A DNA stretch of 20,824 nucleotides, taken from assembly GCA_934089255.1 (NCBI GenBank), contig CAKOJI010000020.1, positions 1 to 20,824 on the forward strand, given 5' to 3'. The position numbers and the translations under genes were made by a program. Positions 7,376-14,443 of the stretch are shown one piece after another. Below the pieces are notes generated by a model. That model was not told the origin of the DNA, made no database searches, and worked only from the letters and a program-made list of their open reading frames with translations. The stretch's first letter is position 1. Each line of letters starts with the position of its first letter. The DNA comes from an uncultured Bacilli bacterium (GTDB lineage Bacteria > Bacillota_I > Bacilli_A > RF39 > UBA660).

Positions 7376-7861
7376 ATGATAAATAAACAAGGATTATGGT
7401 TTTTAACTTTATTTAGTATTATATTAGTTTTAAGCGTATATTATATTGCAATGCCAAATAATACTTTGGCTACTATAAAAGAAGAAGAGAACAGTAAATC
7501 AACTTTAAATATAGAAGAAACTGATTCTCTTGCTAGTTTAAGAGTAGAAAGTGACGAAGAAACAGAGAATACTTTATTAGAATTACAATCAATTTTATTA
7601 AATGAAACATCATCTTCAGAAGAAAAGAATAATGCGTATGAAAAAATACAGAATGTAAATTTAAATAAGGGAAAAGAAGAAAGTATAGAAAAAATAATAT
7701 GTGATAATTTTAAGTATCAGAGTTTTGTTCGTATTAAAGATGATAAAATAAGTGTTGTTATATCTAACAAGACTCACGATACTAAGTTAGCAAACCAAAT
7801 TATAAGAAAAATACAGGAACAATACACTAATAAAATGTATATCACAGTTAAATTTCAATAA
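7376..7861 (+). CDS. spoIIIAH: Stage III sporulation protein AH
   Basis: 161 residues (B. subtilis about 218). The start MINKQGLWFLTLFSIILVLSVYY closely matches the known SpoIIIAH start, with one membrane helix (about 8-26). An acidic region follows (30-85), then a C-terminal ring-building domain of the YscJ/FliF type (about 95-161: NFKYQSFVRIKDDKISVVIS, ending NKMYITVKFQ). In the family, SpoIIIAH sits in the mother-cell membrane around the forespore and binds SpoIIQ across the gap, forming a channel needed for late forespore gene expression. Ribosome site TTGGAGG. The usual partners spoIIIAA-AG are not beside it; three micro-ORFs precede it and gerE follows after 55 bp with no terminator between. 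Confidence 0.9.
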   Translation: MINKQGLWFLTLFSIILVLSVYYIAMPNNTLATIKEEENSKSTLNIEETDSLASLRVESDEETENTLLELQSILLNETSSSEEKNNAYEKIQNVNLNKGKEESIEKIICDNFKYQSFVRIKDDKISVVISNKTHDTKLANQIIRKIQEQYTNKMYITVKFQ

Positions 7862-7888
7862 CACTAGATAACTTTTTCTCATAAAATA
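7861..7888 (+). promoter_or_regulatory. Possible sigma-K promoter of gerE
   Basis: CATAAAATA (7880-7888) fits the sigma-K -10 form CATAnnnTA. The short AC core expected at -35 occurs at 7861-7862 and 7863-7864 (spacers of 17 and 15 nt). In B. subtilis gerE is transcribed by sigma-K. The motif is short and the DNA AT-rich, so chance is a real possibility. Confidence 0.35.
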
Positions 7889-7916
7889 TATTGATTTATA
7901 TAAAGGGTGAGGTAAT

Positions 7917-8129
7917 ATGAAAAATATAATAACAAAAAGAGAAAAAGAAATTTTTGAGTTACTTATAGAAAATAAAAGCACTAAAGATATAAGTAGTATA
8001 TTAAATATAAGTGAAAAAACAGTAAGAAATCATATCTCTAATGTAATGCAAAAATTAGATGTAATTAATAGATCTAATGCCATTATAGAATTAATAAAAT
8101 TAAATGAAATTAATATAAAAAAACCTTAG
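7917..8129 (+). CDS. gerE: GerE, LuxR-type late sporulation regulator
   Basis: 70 residues (B. subtilis 74), consisting only of a LuxR/FixJ-type DNA-binding domain. TKREKEIFELLIENKSTKDI, then NISEKTVRNHISNVMQKL and RSNAIIELIKLNEI match GerE almost position for position; the recognition helix is SEKTVRNHISNVMQKL (about residues 37-52). GerE dimers activate and repress sigma-K genes in the mother cell, especially coat genes. Strong ribosome site (GGGTGAGG). It lies directly downstream of spoIIIAH, an early sigma-E gene in B. subtilis, which is not the Bacillus arrangement. The last codons (IKKP stop) form the 5' arm of its terminator. Confidence 0.93.
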   Translation: MKNIITKREKEIFELLIENKSTKDISSILNISEKTVRNHISNVMQKLDVINRSNAIIELIKLNEINIKKP

Positions 8130-8140
8130 TGGTTTTTTTA
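8117..8140. terminator. Bidirectional terminator shared by gerE and the convergent GT-C-like gene
   Basis: AAAAAAACC / GGTTTTTTT with loop TTAGT works on both strands. The gerE stop (8127-8129) is in the loop and the stop of the opposing gene (8138-8140) is at the right edge. Confidence 0.85.
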
Positions 8141-9418
8141 TTTTACGTAGATACTGTATTTATCAAATGTTTTTAGCAAATGGTAATTATCTTTTATATG
8201 ATTATATATTTTTCTTGGAGATTGACCTCCTTCGAAGTCATTATATAATATAAACTTAGTACCCATACTTAAACTGTCAAAATATTTTATTGTTTTATTT
8301 TCTCCATCATATCCTAAATTTCCGGTTAACATAACATCATATTTATTTATGTTAAGTCCTAAAAGTAATTTATTATAATATGCTTCATACATAATAAAAT
8401 AAGTATTATCAAAATTTTCTACGTTATTTTTTAAAGTTATAGAATCGTCAATATATTTTTTTTCTACGAGTTTATATTTTAAAGCATTGGTGCCATATTC
8501 CATTTTTATAAATACATTTTGTAATATTAAAGATAGTATTGGACATATTAGAATTACAGCTAGTAATGGTTTATATTTATTATATAGTACGTTTTTGTTA
8601 TTTACTAGAATATAAAATAAAAGTGGTATTAAACTAAAAATTATGTGTATTAAATTAAATATTGGATAACTCATAACTTGAAATAATAATATATATAATA
8701 GTTTTATGTTATGGTCTTTTTTGTATAAGTAAATGATGTATATTATTGAAATAATAAAGATAATTAACCCTATTCCACTTCTAACATTATCTTTTGCAAA
8801 ATCAAATAAACTACCAAAAGCATAGTTTATATAGTCTAGTAAATTTTTATTTATTAGAAAATATATTATAAAAAGTATGTTTGGTATTAAAAATCCTATA
8901 AATCTTTTAAATATTTTTTTTATATCTTTAAAATAGTAAAGACTTGCTAGAGTTAGTAAACCCATTGAACTTTTAGTTAAGAATACTAGACCTAGAGTTA
9001 TACCTATTATATAATCGTTTTTATTGTTATCTTCTAATATGAATAGTATAAATAAGAATAATAAGCATAATAAATTATAATTAGGTCCAGATATAAAAGA
9101 TACAAATATAATAATTTCTAAAAATGCTTTTCTATAGTATTTATATACTAAATAAAATATAGTGGTTGGTATAAGTGCGTTTGATAAGAAAAATATAATT
9201 GTATTGTTACCTAGTAAACGCATTATAAGACCAAATATTGTTGGATAAAGTGGTGTTATTACCATATTAAAGTCTTTATACATTTTTAATCCAATTGAAA
9301 TATTATATGAAAAACCGTAGTTCCATATTACATCGTTGTTAGCTATTGAATAAAAATTAATTATAAAATTATATATAAAAAGTAAAATAAATAATATTAT
9401 AGTTTTTTTCTTTTTCAT
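8138..9418 (-). CDS. Polytopic membrane protein, GT-C glycosyltransferase-like
   Basis: 426 residues with about ten to eleven membrane helices. The first extracytoplasmic loop has the GT-C look: NNDVIWNYGFSYNISIGLKM, then YKDFNMVITPLYPTIFGLIM, comparable to the acidic first loop and G.xYxDF..xxPPL pattern of lipid-linked sugar transferases. The C-terminal 110 residues (from about 315) are a soluble domain outside the membrane (IMYEAYYNKLLLGLNINKYD). Donor and acceptor cannot be told. Its ATG shares one base (TAATG) with the stop of the preceding small membrane-anchored gene, so the two are translationally coupled. The transferase assignment rests on topology and loop pattern only. Confidence 0.6.
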   Translation of the reverse strand: MKKKKTIILFILLFIYNFIINFYSIANNDVIWNYGFSYNISIGLKMYKDFNMVITPLYPTIFGLIMRLLGNNTIIFFLSNALIPTTIFYLVYKYYRKAFLEIIIFVSFISGPNYNLLCLLFLFILFILEDNNKNDYIIGITLGLVFLTKSSMGLLTLASLYYFKDIKKIFKRFIGFLIPNILFIIYFLINKNLLDYINYAFGSLFDFAKDNVRSGIGLIIFIISIIYIIYLYKKDHNIKLLYILLFQVMSYPIFNLIHIIFSLIPLLFYILVNNKNVLYNKYKPLLAVILICPILSLILQNVFIKMEYGTNALKYKLVEKKYIDDSITLKNNVENFDNTYFIMYEAYYNKLLLGLNINKYDVMLTGNLGYDGENKTIKYFDSLSMGTKFILYNDFEGGQSPRKIYNHIKDNYHLLKTFDKYSIYVK

Positions 9419-9906
9419 TAATAATGCTCTATTTCTAATGGAATATTATTTGATGAATATAGTAAAACATTTTTTACTGTATCGTCAGTGTTTTTCCATA
9501 TGTATATTTTTAATAATGTGTAGTTTTCTAATAAATAATTAAATTGTTCTTTATTAATTGGGTCATAGCTAATTTTTATATCGTTTATATCTTTTTCTGT
9601 ATTTGATAATGTTTTTAAATAGTATTTTGTTTTATCTGTAACTGTGTATTCTTCAAATTCTACATTATTATTTGAAAGATATAGTTTGTTATAGAAATAT
9701 GGTGCTGTATATAAAATGTTATTTTCTATTTTATAAACGTATAAATCTTCATCAAATGTATCAACATTCATACTTGTAATTAATTCAACGTCTTTCATAT
9801 TACTTTCAACATTTTTCTTATTAAGAATAAAAAATGCTGTAATTATTATTAAGACAATTATAATTAATAAAAATATAAATTTGCTTAAGAAAGATTTATT
9901 TTCCAT
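9418..9906 (-). CDS. Small membrane-anchored protein, unknown
   Basis: 162 residues. I choose ATG 9906 (MENKSFLSK) and not the longer frame from 9924: AGGAG lies 8 nt before 9906 and the upstream ATG falls at the edge of that ribosome site. One N-terminal membrane helix (about 10-30) is followed by a Tyr- and Asn-rich extracytoplasmic domain of about 130 residues, with repeats of beta-like segments (YVYKIENNILYTAPYF, then KTKYYLKTL and LLKIYIWKN). Not recognised. It overlaps the GT-C-like gene by one base and probably acts with it. A promoter lies inside the dnaI terminator region. Confidence 0.75.
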   Translation of the reverse strand: MENKSFLSKFIFLLIIIVLIIITAFFILNKKNVESNMKDVELITSMNVDTFDEDLYVYKIENNILYTAPYFYNKLYLSNNNVEFEEYTVTDKTKYYLKTLSNTEKDINDIKISYDPINKEQFNYLLENYTLLKIYIWKNTDDTVKNVLLYSSNNIPLEIEHY

Positions 9907-9929
9907 AACTATAACTCCTATCATATTAA

Positions 9930-9958
9930 ATTATATCATTTAAAAAAATCGAAGTAAA
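9930..9958 (-). promoter_or_regulatory. Sigma-A promoter overlapping the dnaI terminator
   Basis: TTTACT (-35, 9953-9958), a 17-nt spacer and TATAAT (-10, 9930-9935) on the minus strand, 24 nt before ATG 9906. The -35 box lies in the loop and arm of the dnaI terminator hairpin, so the two signals share bases. Confidence 0.5.
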
Positions 9959-9976
9959 TTAGTTTCTTCGATTTTT
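9942..9976 (-). terminator. Intrinsic terminator containing the dnaI stop codon
   Basis: Minus-strand stem AAAAATCGAAG (9966-9976) / CTTCGATTTTT (9944-9954), 11-nt loop, then more T. The dnaI stop (9959-9961) is in the loop; the 5' arm encodes KNRR near the C-terminus. Confidence 0.9.
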
Positions 9977-10873
9977 GCTAATTAATTCTATGTCTGTTGT
10001 CAATTGTTTAATTCTTTCTATAATTCTTCTAGCCTTAACTTTATCAATATTATTTTTTACTATACTTAAATGTGTTTCTAATTCATCGATTGTTAAATTA
10101 GAAGTAAAGAAAGTTGTTAGATTTTGTTCCATTCTGTATTGGAGTATTGTGCCTAGTACTTCATCTCTACTCCAATTTGTAACGGTTTCTGCTCCAATAT
10201 CATCAATTAATAATACATCACTTGTTTTTATTTCATTGAATACTTCGTTATATTCGTCTTTACTATCGAAAGTTGATTTTAGTATATTTAATAGTTCTGG
10301 GTAATATATTATTACAGTTTTATAATTTTTTCTTGCTAGTTCGTTTAAAAGAGCTGATATTATGTATGTTTTACCGCTACCAAATGAACCGTGTAAATAT
10401 AAACCTTTTAAATCATTTGGAAAATTGTGATAAAAATTTGTTACCCATTTTATTAGTTCTACTCTTTTTTTATCATCAGTAAATATTTCTCCAAGAGATG
10501 CATCACTTAATTTATCGTTACTGCCATAAAGATGGCTTTTTTTCTTTTCTTGTTCTCTAATTTGTTCTTTTTTATATTTACACGCTACGTAATTAAATGT
10601 TAAATTATCGTTATCTTTTTCAGGATAGTATACACAGCCTACAACTTTATTTTTACACATTACTAATCCTTTACAGTTTTCACAATTATTTAATTCTGAT
10701 ACAGCACGTTCTAATTTTGATGTATATTTTTTACCTGTTTCATCATCTAATTTTAATCTTTTAACTAGCTTTTTAAATTTTTCATTTTTTAGCGAAATTA
10801 CGTAATCATTTAATAATTCTTTTTCTAAATTTTCTTTATAATATTTATTTGTTGCATCATTAATATTTTTCAT
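9959..10873 (-). CDS. dnaI: Primosomal protein DnaI, replicative helicase loader
   Basis: 304 residues, as in Bacillus (311). An N-terminal zinc-binding region holds Cys64, Cys67, Cys73 and Cys80 (CENCKGLVMCKN). The AAA+ ATPase domain follows: Walker A GSFGSGKT (162-169), Walker B LLIDDIGAE (221-229), sensor-I-like TSN (257-259), and the Arg-rich end VKARRIIERIKQL. DnaI loads the replicative helicase (DnaC in Bacillus naming) at oriC and at restarting forks, working with DnaB and DnaD. It starts 3 bp after dnaB; its ribosome site (AGGTGA) contains the dnaB stop codon TGA, so the two are coupled. The neighbour and the motifs make the call firm. Confidence 0.96.
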   Translation of the reverse strand: MKNINDATNKYYKENLEKELLNDYVISLKNEKFKKLVKRLKLDDETGKKYTSKLERAVSELNNCENCKGLVMCKNKVVGCVYYPEKDNDNLTFNYVACKYKKEQIREQEKKKSHLYGSNDKLSDASLGEIFTDDKKRVELIKWVTNFYHNFPNDLKGLYLHGSFGSGKTYIISALLNELARKNYKTVIIYYPELLNILKSTFDSKDEYNEVFNEIKTSDVLLIDDIGAETVTNWSRDEVLGTILQYRMEQNLTTFFTSNLTIDELETHLSIVKNNIDKVKARRIIERIKQLTTDIELISKNRRN

Positions 10874-10876
10874 AAA

Positions 10877-12154
10877 TCACCTAAAATCTTTTAATAAGTT
10901 TTCTAATTCGTTTTTTTCATCTTCTGATAAATCTTGTTTATCATTATTTTCATTAAACCATACTGGAACAGTTTCACTTTTCTTAACAAATACTTTATTT
11001 TTATTCTTTTTATGTTCTTTTTCTGCTCTTTCCATAGCTTTTGTGGCTGTATCAATATTTGACCTTACCCACTCTCCTGCTATTGCAAGAACGTAATTTT
11101 TATTTAATTTGTTATCATTTATTCTTAATACATAATCTATTAAAACATTTATTACAGCGGGTTTCATATTTAATTCTACTGCTAAATATTCTAATAATTT
11201 TAAATCTCTACTATTAGGTTTTATACCTTTATTTTTTCCCATTAGAAAATCATATGGACTAGTATTTTCAAAAACGTATAACATTTTTCCTCTATTAGAT
11301 GTATCATTAAATCCTTGTTTTAAATATTCTGGTTGTGTTCTATAAATTAATGTTGGTAAGCTTCCGTTGTTGTTAAAATCATAGTATTTTCTTACGTTAT
11401 TAATTAATTTCTCTTTTATAATCATTCCATTTTCGCCTATAGATAATCTAATTAAATCTATCATTCTTAGATTATCTATATCATAAACAAATGCTAAATT
11501 ATTAATTAGTTCTTTTGTTTTTTTATTAAATGCTTTATCACTTAGTATATTATTTGGAATACTTGATATTATTAAATCAAAATCTATTACATCATTTGAA
11601 TTAACACTTAAACATTCTTTTTCTTTAAATTCATAATTTATTTTTAAAGTGTTTCCAATACTTCTATATGTATCATTTATACTTTTTGAAATATCTTTAT
11701 AATCTTTTAAATCATATTTTTTTATTTTATAAATATTTATTAAATTATTATACTCATTTTCTCCAATATTATTATATAGAACTACATTTAGAATTGGATG
11801 ATTAAAGAATTCATTGGGCGTTAATGGACTAAATAGTTCATATATATAATTATTTTGGTTATCATTTATTTTAACAAATGTTTTTATTAATCCTACTGAC
11901 TCAAGACTTTCTCTTGCTTGTTTTATAACATCAAGTCCATTTTTTAAATTAACCATTAAATGATGATGAGAATAAATTTTTGAGTTTACTTCTAAATTAT
12001 CTAAATCGCTTATAAATGAAAAGTATAAACTAACTGCTAATGGTCCTATTATAGGTTGATACAAATCAATTATAACTTTTTTATCAAATTCACTAATTAT
12101 TGTTTTATTAATTACAAAATATACATCAGCTGGCAAAAGAGTTATTTGTTTCAT
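10877..12154 (-). CDS. dnaB: Replication initiation and membrane attachment protein DnaB
   Basis: 425 residues, close to the 472 of B. subtilis DnaB (not the DnaB helicase of E. coli). It opens MKQITLLPADVYFVINKTII and has the winged-helix-like DDBH1 region over the first 180 residues. The C-terminal DnaD-like DDBH2 domain spans about 300-390 (TSPYDFLMGKNKGIKPNSRD, then INVLIDYVLRIND and NYVLAIAGEW, the YxxxIAxxW signature), followed by a Lys/Glu-rich tail. It helps load the helicase through DnaI and ties the origin to the membrane. Ribosome site AGAGGTGAT. First gene of the dnaB-dnaI operon, a pairing conserved in Bacilli. Confidence 0.93.
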   Translation of the reverse strand: MKQITLLPADVYFVINKTIISEFDKKVIIDLYQPIIGPLAVSLYFSFISDLDNLEVNSKIYSHHHLMVNLKNGLDVIKQARESLESVGLIKTFVKINDNQNNYIYELFSPLTPNEFFNHPILNVVLYNNIGENEYNNLINIYKIKKYDLKDYKDISKSINDTYRSIGNTLKINYEFKEKECLSVNSNDVIDFDLIISSIPNNILSDKAFNKKTKELINNLAFVYDIDNLRMIDLIRLSIGENGMIIKEKLINNVRKYYDFNNNGSLPTLIYRTQPEYLKQGFNDTSNRGKMLYVFENTSPYDFLMGKNKGIKPNSRDLKLLEYLAVELNMKPAVINVLIDYVLRINDNKLNKNYVLAIAGEWVRSNIDTATKAMERAEKEHKKNKNKVFVKKSETVPVWFNENNDKQDLSEDEKNELENLLKDFR

Positions 12155-12174
12155 AGTATCACCTCTTAAATTAT

Positions 12175-12203
12175 ATTTTATATTACTTATTATTTTTATT
12201 CAA
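12175..12203 (-). promoter_or_regulatory. Sigma-A promoter of dnaB-dnaI
   Basis: TTGAAT (-35, 12198-12203), a 17-nt spacer, TAAAAT (-10, 12175-12180) on the minus strand, 20 nt before the dnaB start. A TATAAT lies just downstream but without a well-placed -35. Confidence 0.5.
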
Positions 12204-12222
12204 GTGTATTTACTATTTATAA

Positions 12223-12414
12223 TTACTTTTTATTAACATAAATTAATATAATTATTCCTGGTAATATGAGCAAACACTCTAAATGAGTAAAGCAAAAAAA
12301 TAAATACTCAAAAAAGTTATATCCTATATTAAATAAGTTTAGGTATAATATAAAAAATATTGATGAGATACTAAAGAAAAAAATTATTAATATATAACAG
12401 AGTAATTTATTCAT
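12223..12414 (-). CDS. Small two-helix membrane protein, unknown (doubtful)
   Basis: 63 residues, two likely membrane helices (about 4-27 and 38-60) around a Phe-rich loop, ending in YVNKK. No convincing ribosome site precedes the ATG, only AAAG 13 nt away. It lies 68 bp upstream of dnaB on the same strand, with no terminator between. It is not recognised and could be a chance hydrophobic frame, though two Cys and a Lys-terminated end are consistent with a real inner-membrane peptide. Confidence 0.35.
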   Translation of the reverse strand: MNKLLCYILIIFFFSISSIFFILYLNLFNIGYNFFEYLFFCFTHLECLLILPGIIILIYVNKK

Positions 12415-12441
12415 ATTTAATTTTATTCTTTAAAATATAAA

Positions 12442-12518
12442 AGATACATTTAAAATATTCTTGATAATTATATAATTGGTGATTATTATAAAAATAAGGA
12501 TATTTATAAAATGTATCT
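12442..12518. repeat. Long imperfect inverted repeat (about 77 bp)
   Basis: Outer arms AGATACATTT (12442-12451) and AAATGTATCT (12509-12518) are a perfect match. Pairing continues inward with bulges to a short loop near TTGGTG. A second, shorter inverted repeat lies at 12546-12581 (TTATTGCAA / TTGTAATAA). Together they fill the gap between the small membrane ORF and the surface-protein relic. A degenerate small mobile element or a transcript hairpin is possible. I see no gene here. Confidence 0.45.
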
Positions 12519-12591
12519 ATAATAGTTTATAACATATATTTGTCGTTATTGCAATATATTTTTTTTAATTATTTGTAATAACTTTGAAAGT

Positions 12592-12628
12592 AAAAAGACT
12601 ATTAACATAAATTAATGGTCAATAGTCT
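12592..12628 (-). terminator. Intrinsic terminator downstream of the surface-protein relic
   Basis: Minus-strand stem AGACTATT (12621-12628) / AATAGTCT (12596-12603), followed by TTTTT. It lies 16 nt past the stop of the pseudogene, so the terminator has outlived the gene. Confidence 0.7.
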
Positions 12629-12643
12629 AAAACAATATTTATT

Positions 12644-13131
12644 TTAATTATTTTTTAATAGTTTTTTACTTATTACTATTCCTAGTATGCTGATAGCAGT
12701 AAGAATAAAGTAATACGTAATGTTATCAGATGTTGCTGGATTTTTTATATCTTTTTTCTTTTCTACTTTAATACTAGGTGTTTTATTTTCAGTAGGTGAA
12801 CTCTTTTCTGCTAAAGTGTATATACTAAAATGATTTGTATTAAATATTGCATATCCATCTTTAATAGTTACGTCATAAACTTGTTTATTGTTATTTTCAT
12901 CTACATAGTAAACTACTAGTTCTTTATTTTTTAATTCATTATTTATAGAAATTCTAACTTCAAAAGTCCCATTATCTAGTTTTTTAATATATTTGTTTTG
13001 TGCATTAGAATATAATTTAAATCAAACATATTTTGAATTTCTGTGTTGAATATTTTTTTGATTTTATTATATTCATCTCCACTAGTTAATTCATTAACAC
13101 TAATAAGTGTGTCAAGTGTAGTTAAATATAA
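12644..13131 (-). pseudogene. C-terminal relic of a cell-surface protein with sorting-signal-like end, frameshifted
   Basis: Two minus-strand frames together read as one protein end. The downstream part (12644-13021, 125 codons with no Met or other start in frame) has FEVRISINNELKNKELVVYY, then VYDVTIKDGYAIFNTNHFSI and TLAEK, then a Lys/Pro linker and NPATSDNI, a hydrophobic helix and KKLLKNN. This is the form of cell-wall-anchored proteins whose sorting signal is a variant of NPxTG/LPxTG. The upstream part (about 13022-13131) continues the match in another frame (LISVNELTSGDEYNKI, then NTEIQNMFD). One missing base in the TTTAAA at about 13019-13021 would rejoin them as MFD-L/F-KLYSN. No start codon or N-terminus exists before tmcAL. 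A sequencing error could explain the frameshift but not the missing N-terminus. Confidence 0.7.
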
Positions 13132-13185
13132 CCTTCTTATTATAATTAAGTTATATAAAAAAAAATATAATTGTCTATAAAAAAA

Positions 13186-13214
13186 TTGACTAAAAAAAAT
13201 ATATATAGTACTAT
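13186..13214 (+). promoter_or_regulatory. Sigma-A promoter of tmcAL
   Basis: TTGACT (-35, 13186-13191), a 17-nt spacer, TACTAT (-10, 13209-13214), 23 nt before the chosen start. Confidence 0.65.
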
Positions 13215-13237
13215 AACTTTTAGTTGGAGTGATTTTT

Positions 13238-14353
13238 ATGGAGATAATTGGAATAGTTGCTGAATATAATCCATTTCATAATGGACATGTATATCATATT
13301 AATAAAATAAAAGAAATGTATCCAGATTCTTTAATTATATTAGTTTTAAACGGTTATTTTTTAGAGCGTGGCGAAATAAGTATAATGAGTGTAGAAAATA
13401 AAACTAAACTTGCTTTATTAAATAATGTAGATGTTGTTATAGAATTGCCTTTTATTTTTGGTACTAATTCTGCAGATATATTCGCCGATGCTTCTATGGA
13501 ATTGTTAAATGAATTAAAAGTTAATAAAGTTATATTTGGTAGTGAATCAAATGATATAGAAAAATTAACTGATTTAGCAAAAAAACAAATAGATAATGAA
13601 TATAGTGATACTGTAAAAAAATATTTAAAACAAGGTTTAAATTACCCTACTGCTCTTAATAAAGCACTTGATACTAATATTAATACTCCTAACGATCTAT
13701 TAGGTTTGAGTTATATAAAATCTATTATTAAAAATAAATATTCTATAACTCCTATTTCAATTAAAAGAACTAGTGATTATCACGATACAGTAAGTGAGGC
13801 TAATATTATTAGCGCAAGCAATATTAGAGAAAAAATTAATAGTAATCAAAAAATAGATAAATATGTTCCATCAGTTAAATATATAAATAAAGTAGATAAT
13901 GATTTGTTTTTTAAATTATTAAAATTTAAAATATTAAGTGATGATAATTTAGATAAATATTTGACTGTAGATGAAGGAATACAAAATAGATTAAAAAGTG
14001 TTATTAATGATTGTAATAATTTATGTGATTTAATAAATAAAACTAAATCTAAAAGATATACATATAATAGAATTAATAGAATGTTTATACATATTTTAAT
14101 TGGATTAACAAAAAGCGATAAAGAAAAATGTATTAAAAATGAATATGTTAGATTGTTAGGTTTTAATAAAAGGGGTAAAAATTATATTAATAGTATTAAA
14201 AAAGATACTAATTTAAAAATAGTATCTAGTTTAAAAAATATTAATTCTGTTATAAAAGATTATGATGTTAAAGCTTATAACATTTATAATTTATTAGTTA
14301 ATGAATATGTTTTAAATTTTGAAAATAGTAATAAACCTGTACAAATAGATTAA
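13238..14353 (+). CDS. tmcAL: tRNA(Met) cytidine acetate ligase TmcAL (YlbM)
   Basis: 371 residues from ATG 13238. A GTG at 13229 would add three, but it lies inside the ribosome site GGAGTGA, so ATG is better. The nucleotidyltransferase-like N-terminus carries GIVAEYNPFHNGHVYHINKI (HxGH-type nucleotide site), then LNGYFLERGEISIMS, VIELPFIFGTNSAD and IKRTSDYHD, with SASNIRE near residue 190. TmcAL acetylates the wobble C34 of elongator tRNA(Met) using acetate and ATP, which prevents misreading of AUA as AUG. That matters in an AT-rich genome that uses ATA heavily, as this one does. It stands alone, with its own promoter and a terminator that contains the stop codon. Confidence 0.95.
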   Translation: MEIIGIVAEYNPFHNGHVYHINKIKEMYPDSLIILVLNGYFLERGEISIMSVENKTKLALLNNVDVVIELPFIFGTNSADIFADASMELLNELKVNKVIFGSESNDIEKLTDLAKKQIDNEYSDTVKKYLKQGLNYPTALNKALDTNINTPNDLLGLSYIKSIIKNKYSITPISIKRTSDYHDTVSEANIISASNIREKINSNQKIDKYVPSVKYINKVDNDLFFKLLKFKILSDDNLDKYLTVDEGIQNRLKSVINDCNNLCDLINKTKSKRYTYNRINRMFIHILIGLTKSDKEKCIKNEYVRLLGFNKRGKNYINSIKKDTNLKIVSSLKNINSVIKDYDVKAYNIYNLLVNEYVLNFENSNKPVQID

Positions 14354-14369
14354 CTATTTGTATTTTTTT
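14340..14369 (+). terminator. Intrinsic terminator with the tmcAL stop codon in its loop
   Basis: TACAAATAG / CTATTTGTA (perfect 9 bp), loop ATTAA containing the TAA stop, then seven T. Confidence 0.92.
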
Positions 14370-14443
14370 ACGTCTAAATTTTTGATTTTTATCTGTTTTT
14401 TATATTTATAAAATGATATGAAATTTAATAATATAATTAAAGT

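Noticed and set aside
7787..7981. Minus-strand open frame across spoIIIAH and gerE
   Set aside because: Lies opposite two firmly identified genes, has no ribosome site and no family match.
9975..10482. Two plus-strand frames opposite dnaI
   Set aside because: Shadows of dnaI, which is certain from Walker motifs and its operon with dnaB.
12415..12643. Coding remnants in the spacer downstream of the surface-protein relic
   Set aside because: All frames are interrupted and hairpins dominate; nothing protein-like was found apart from the relic itself at 12644-13131.
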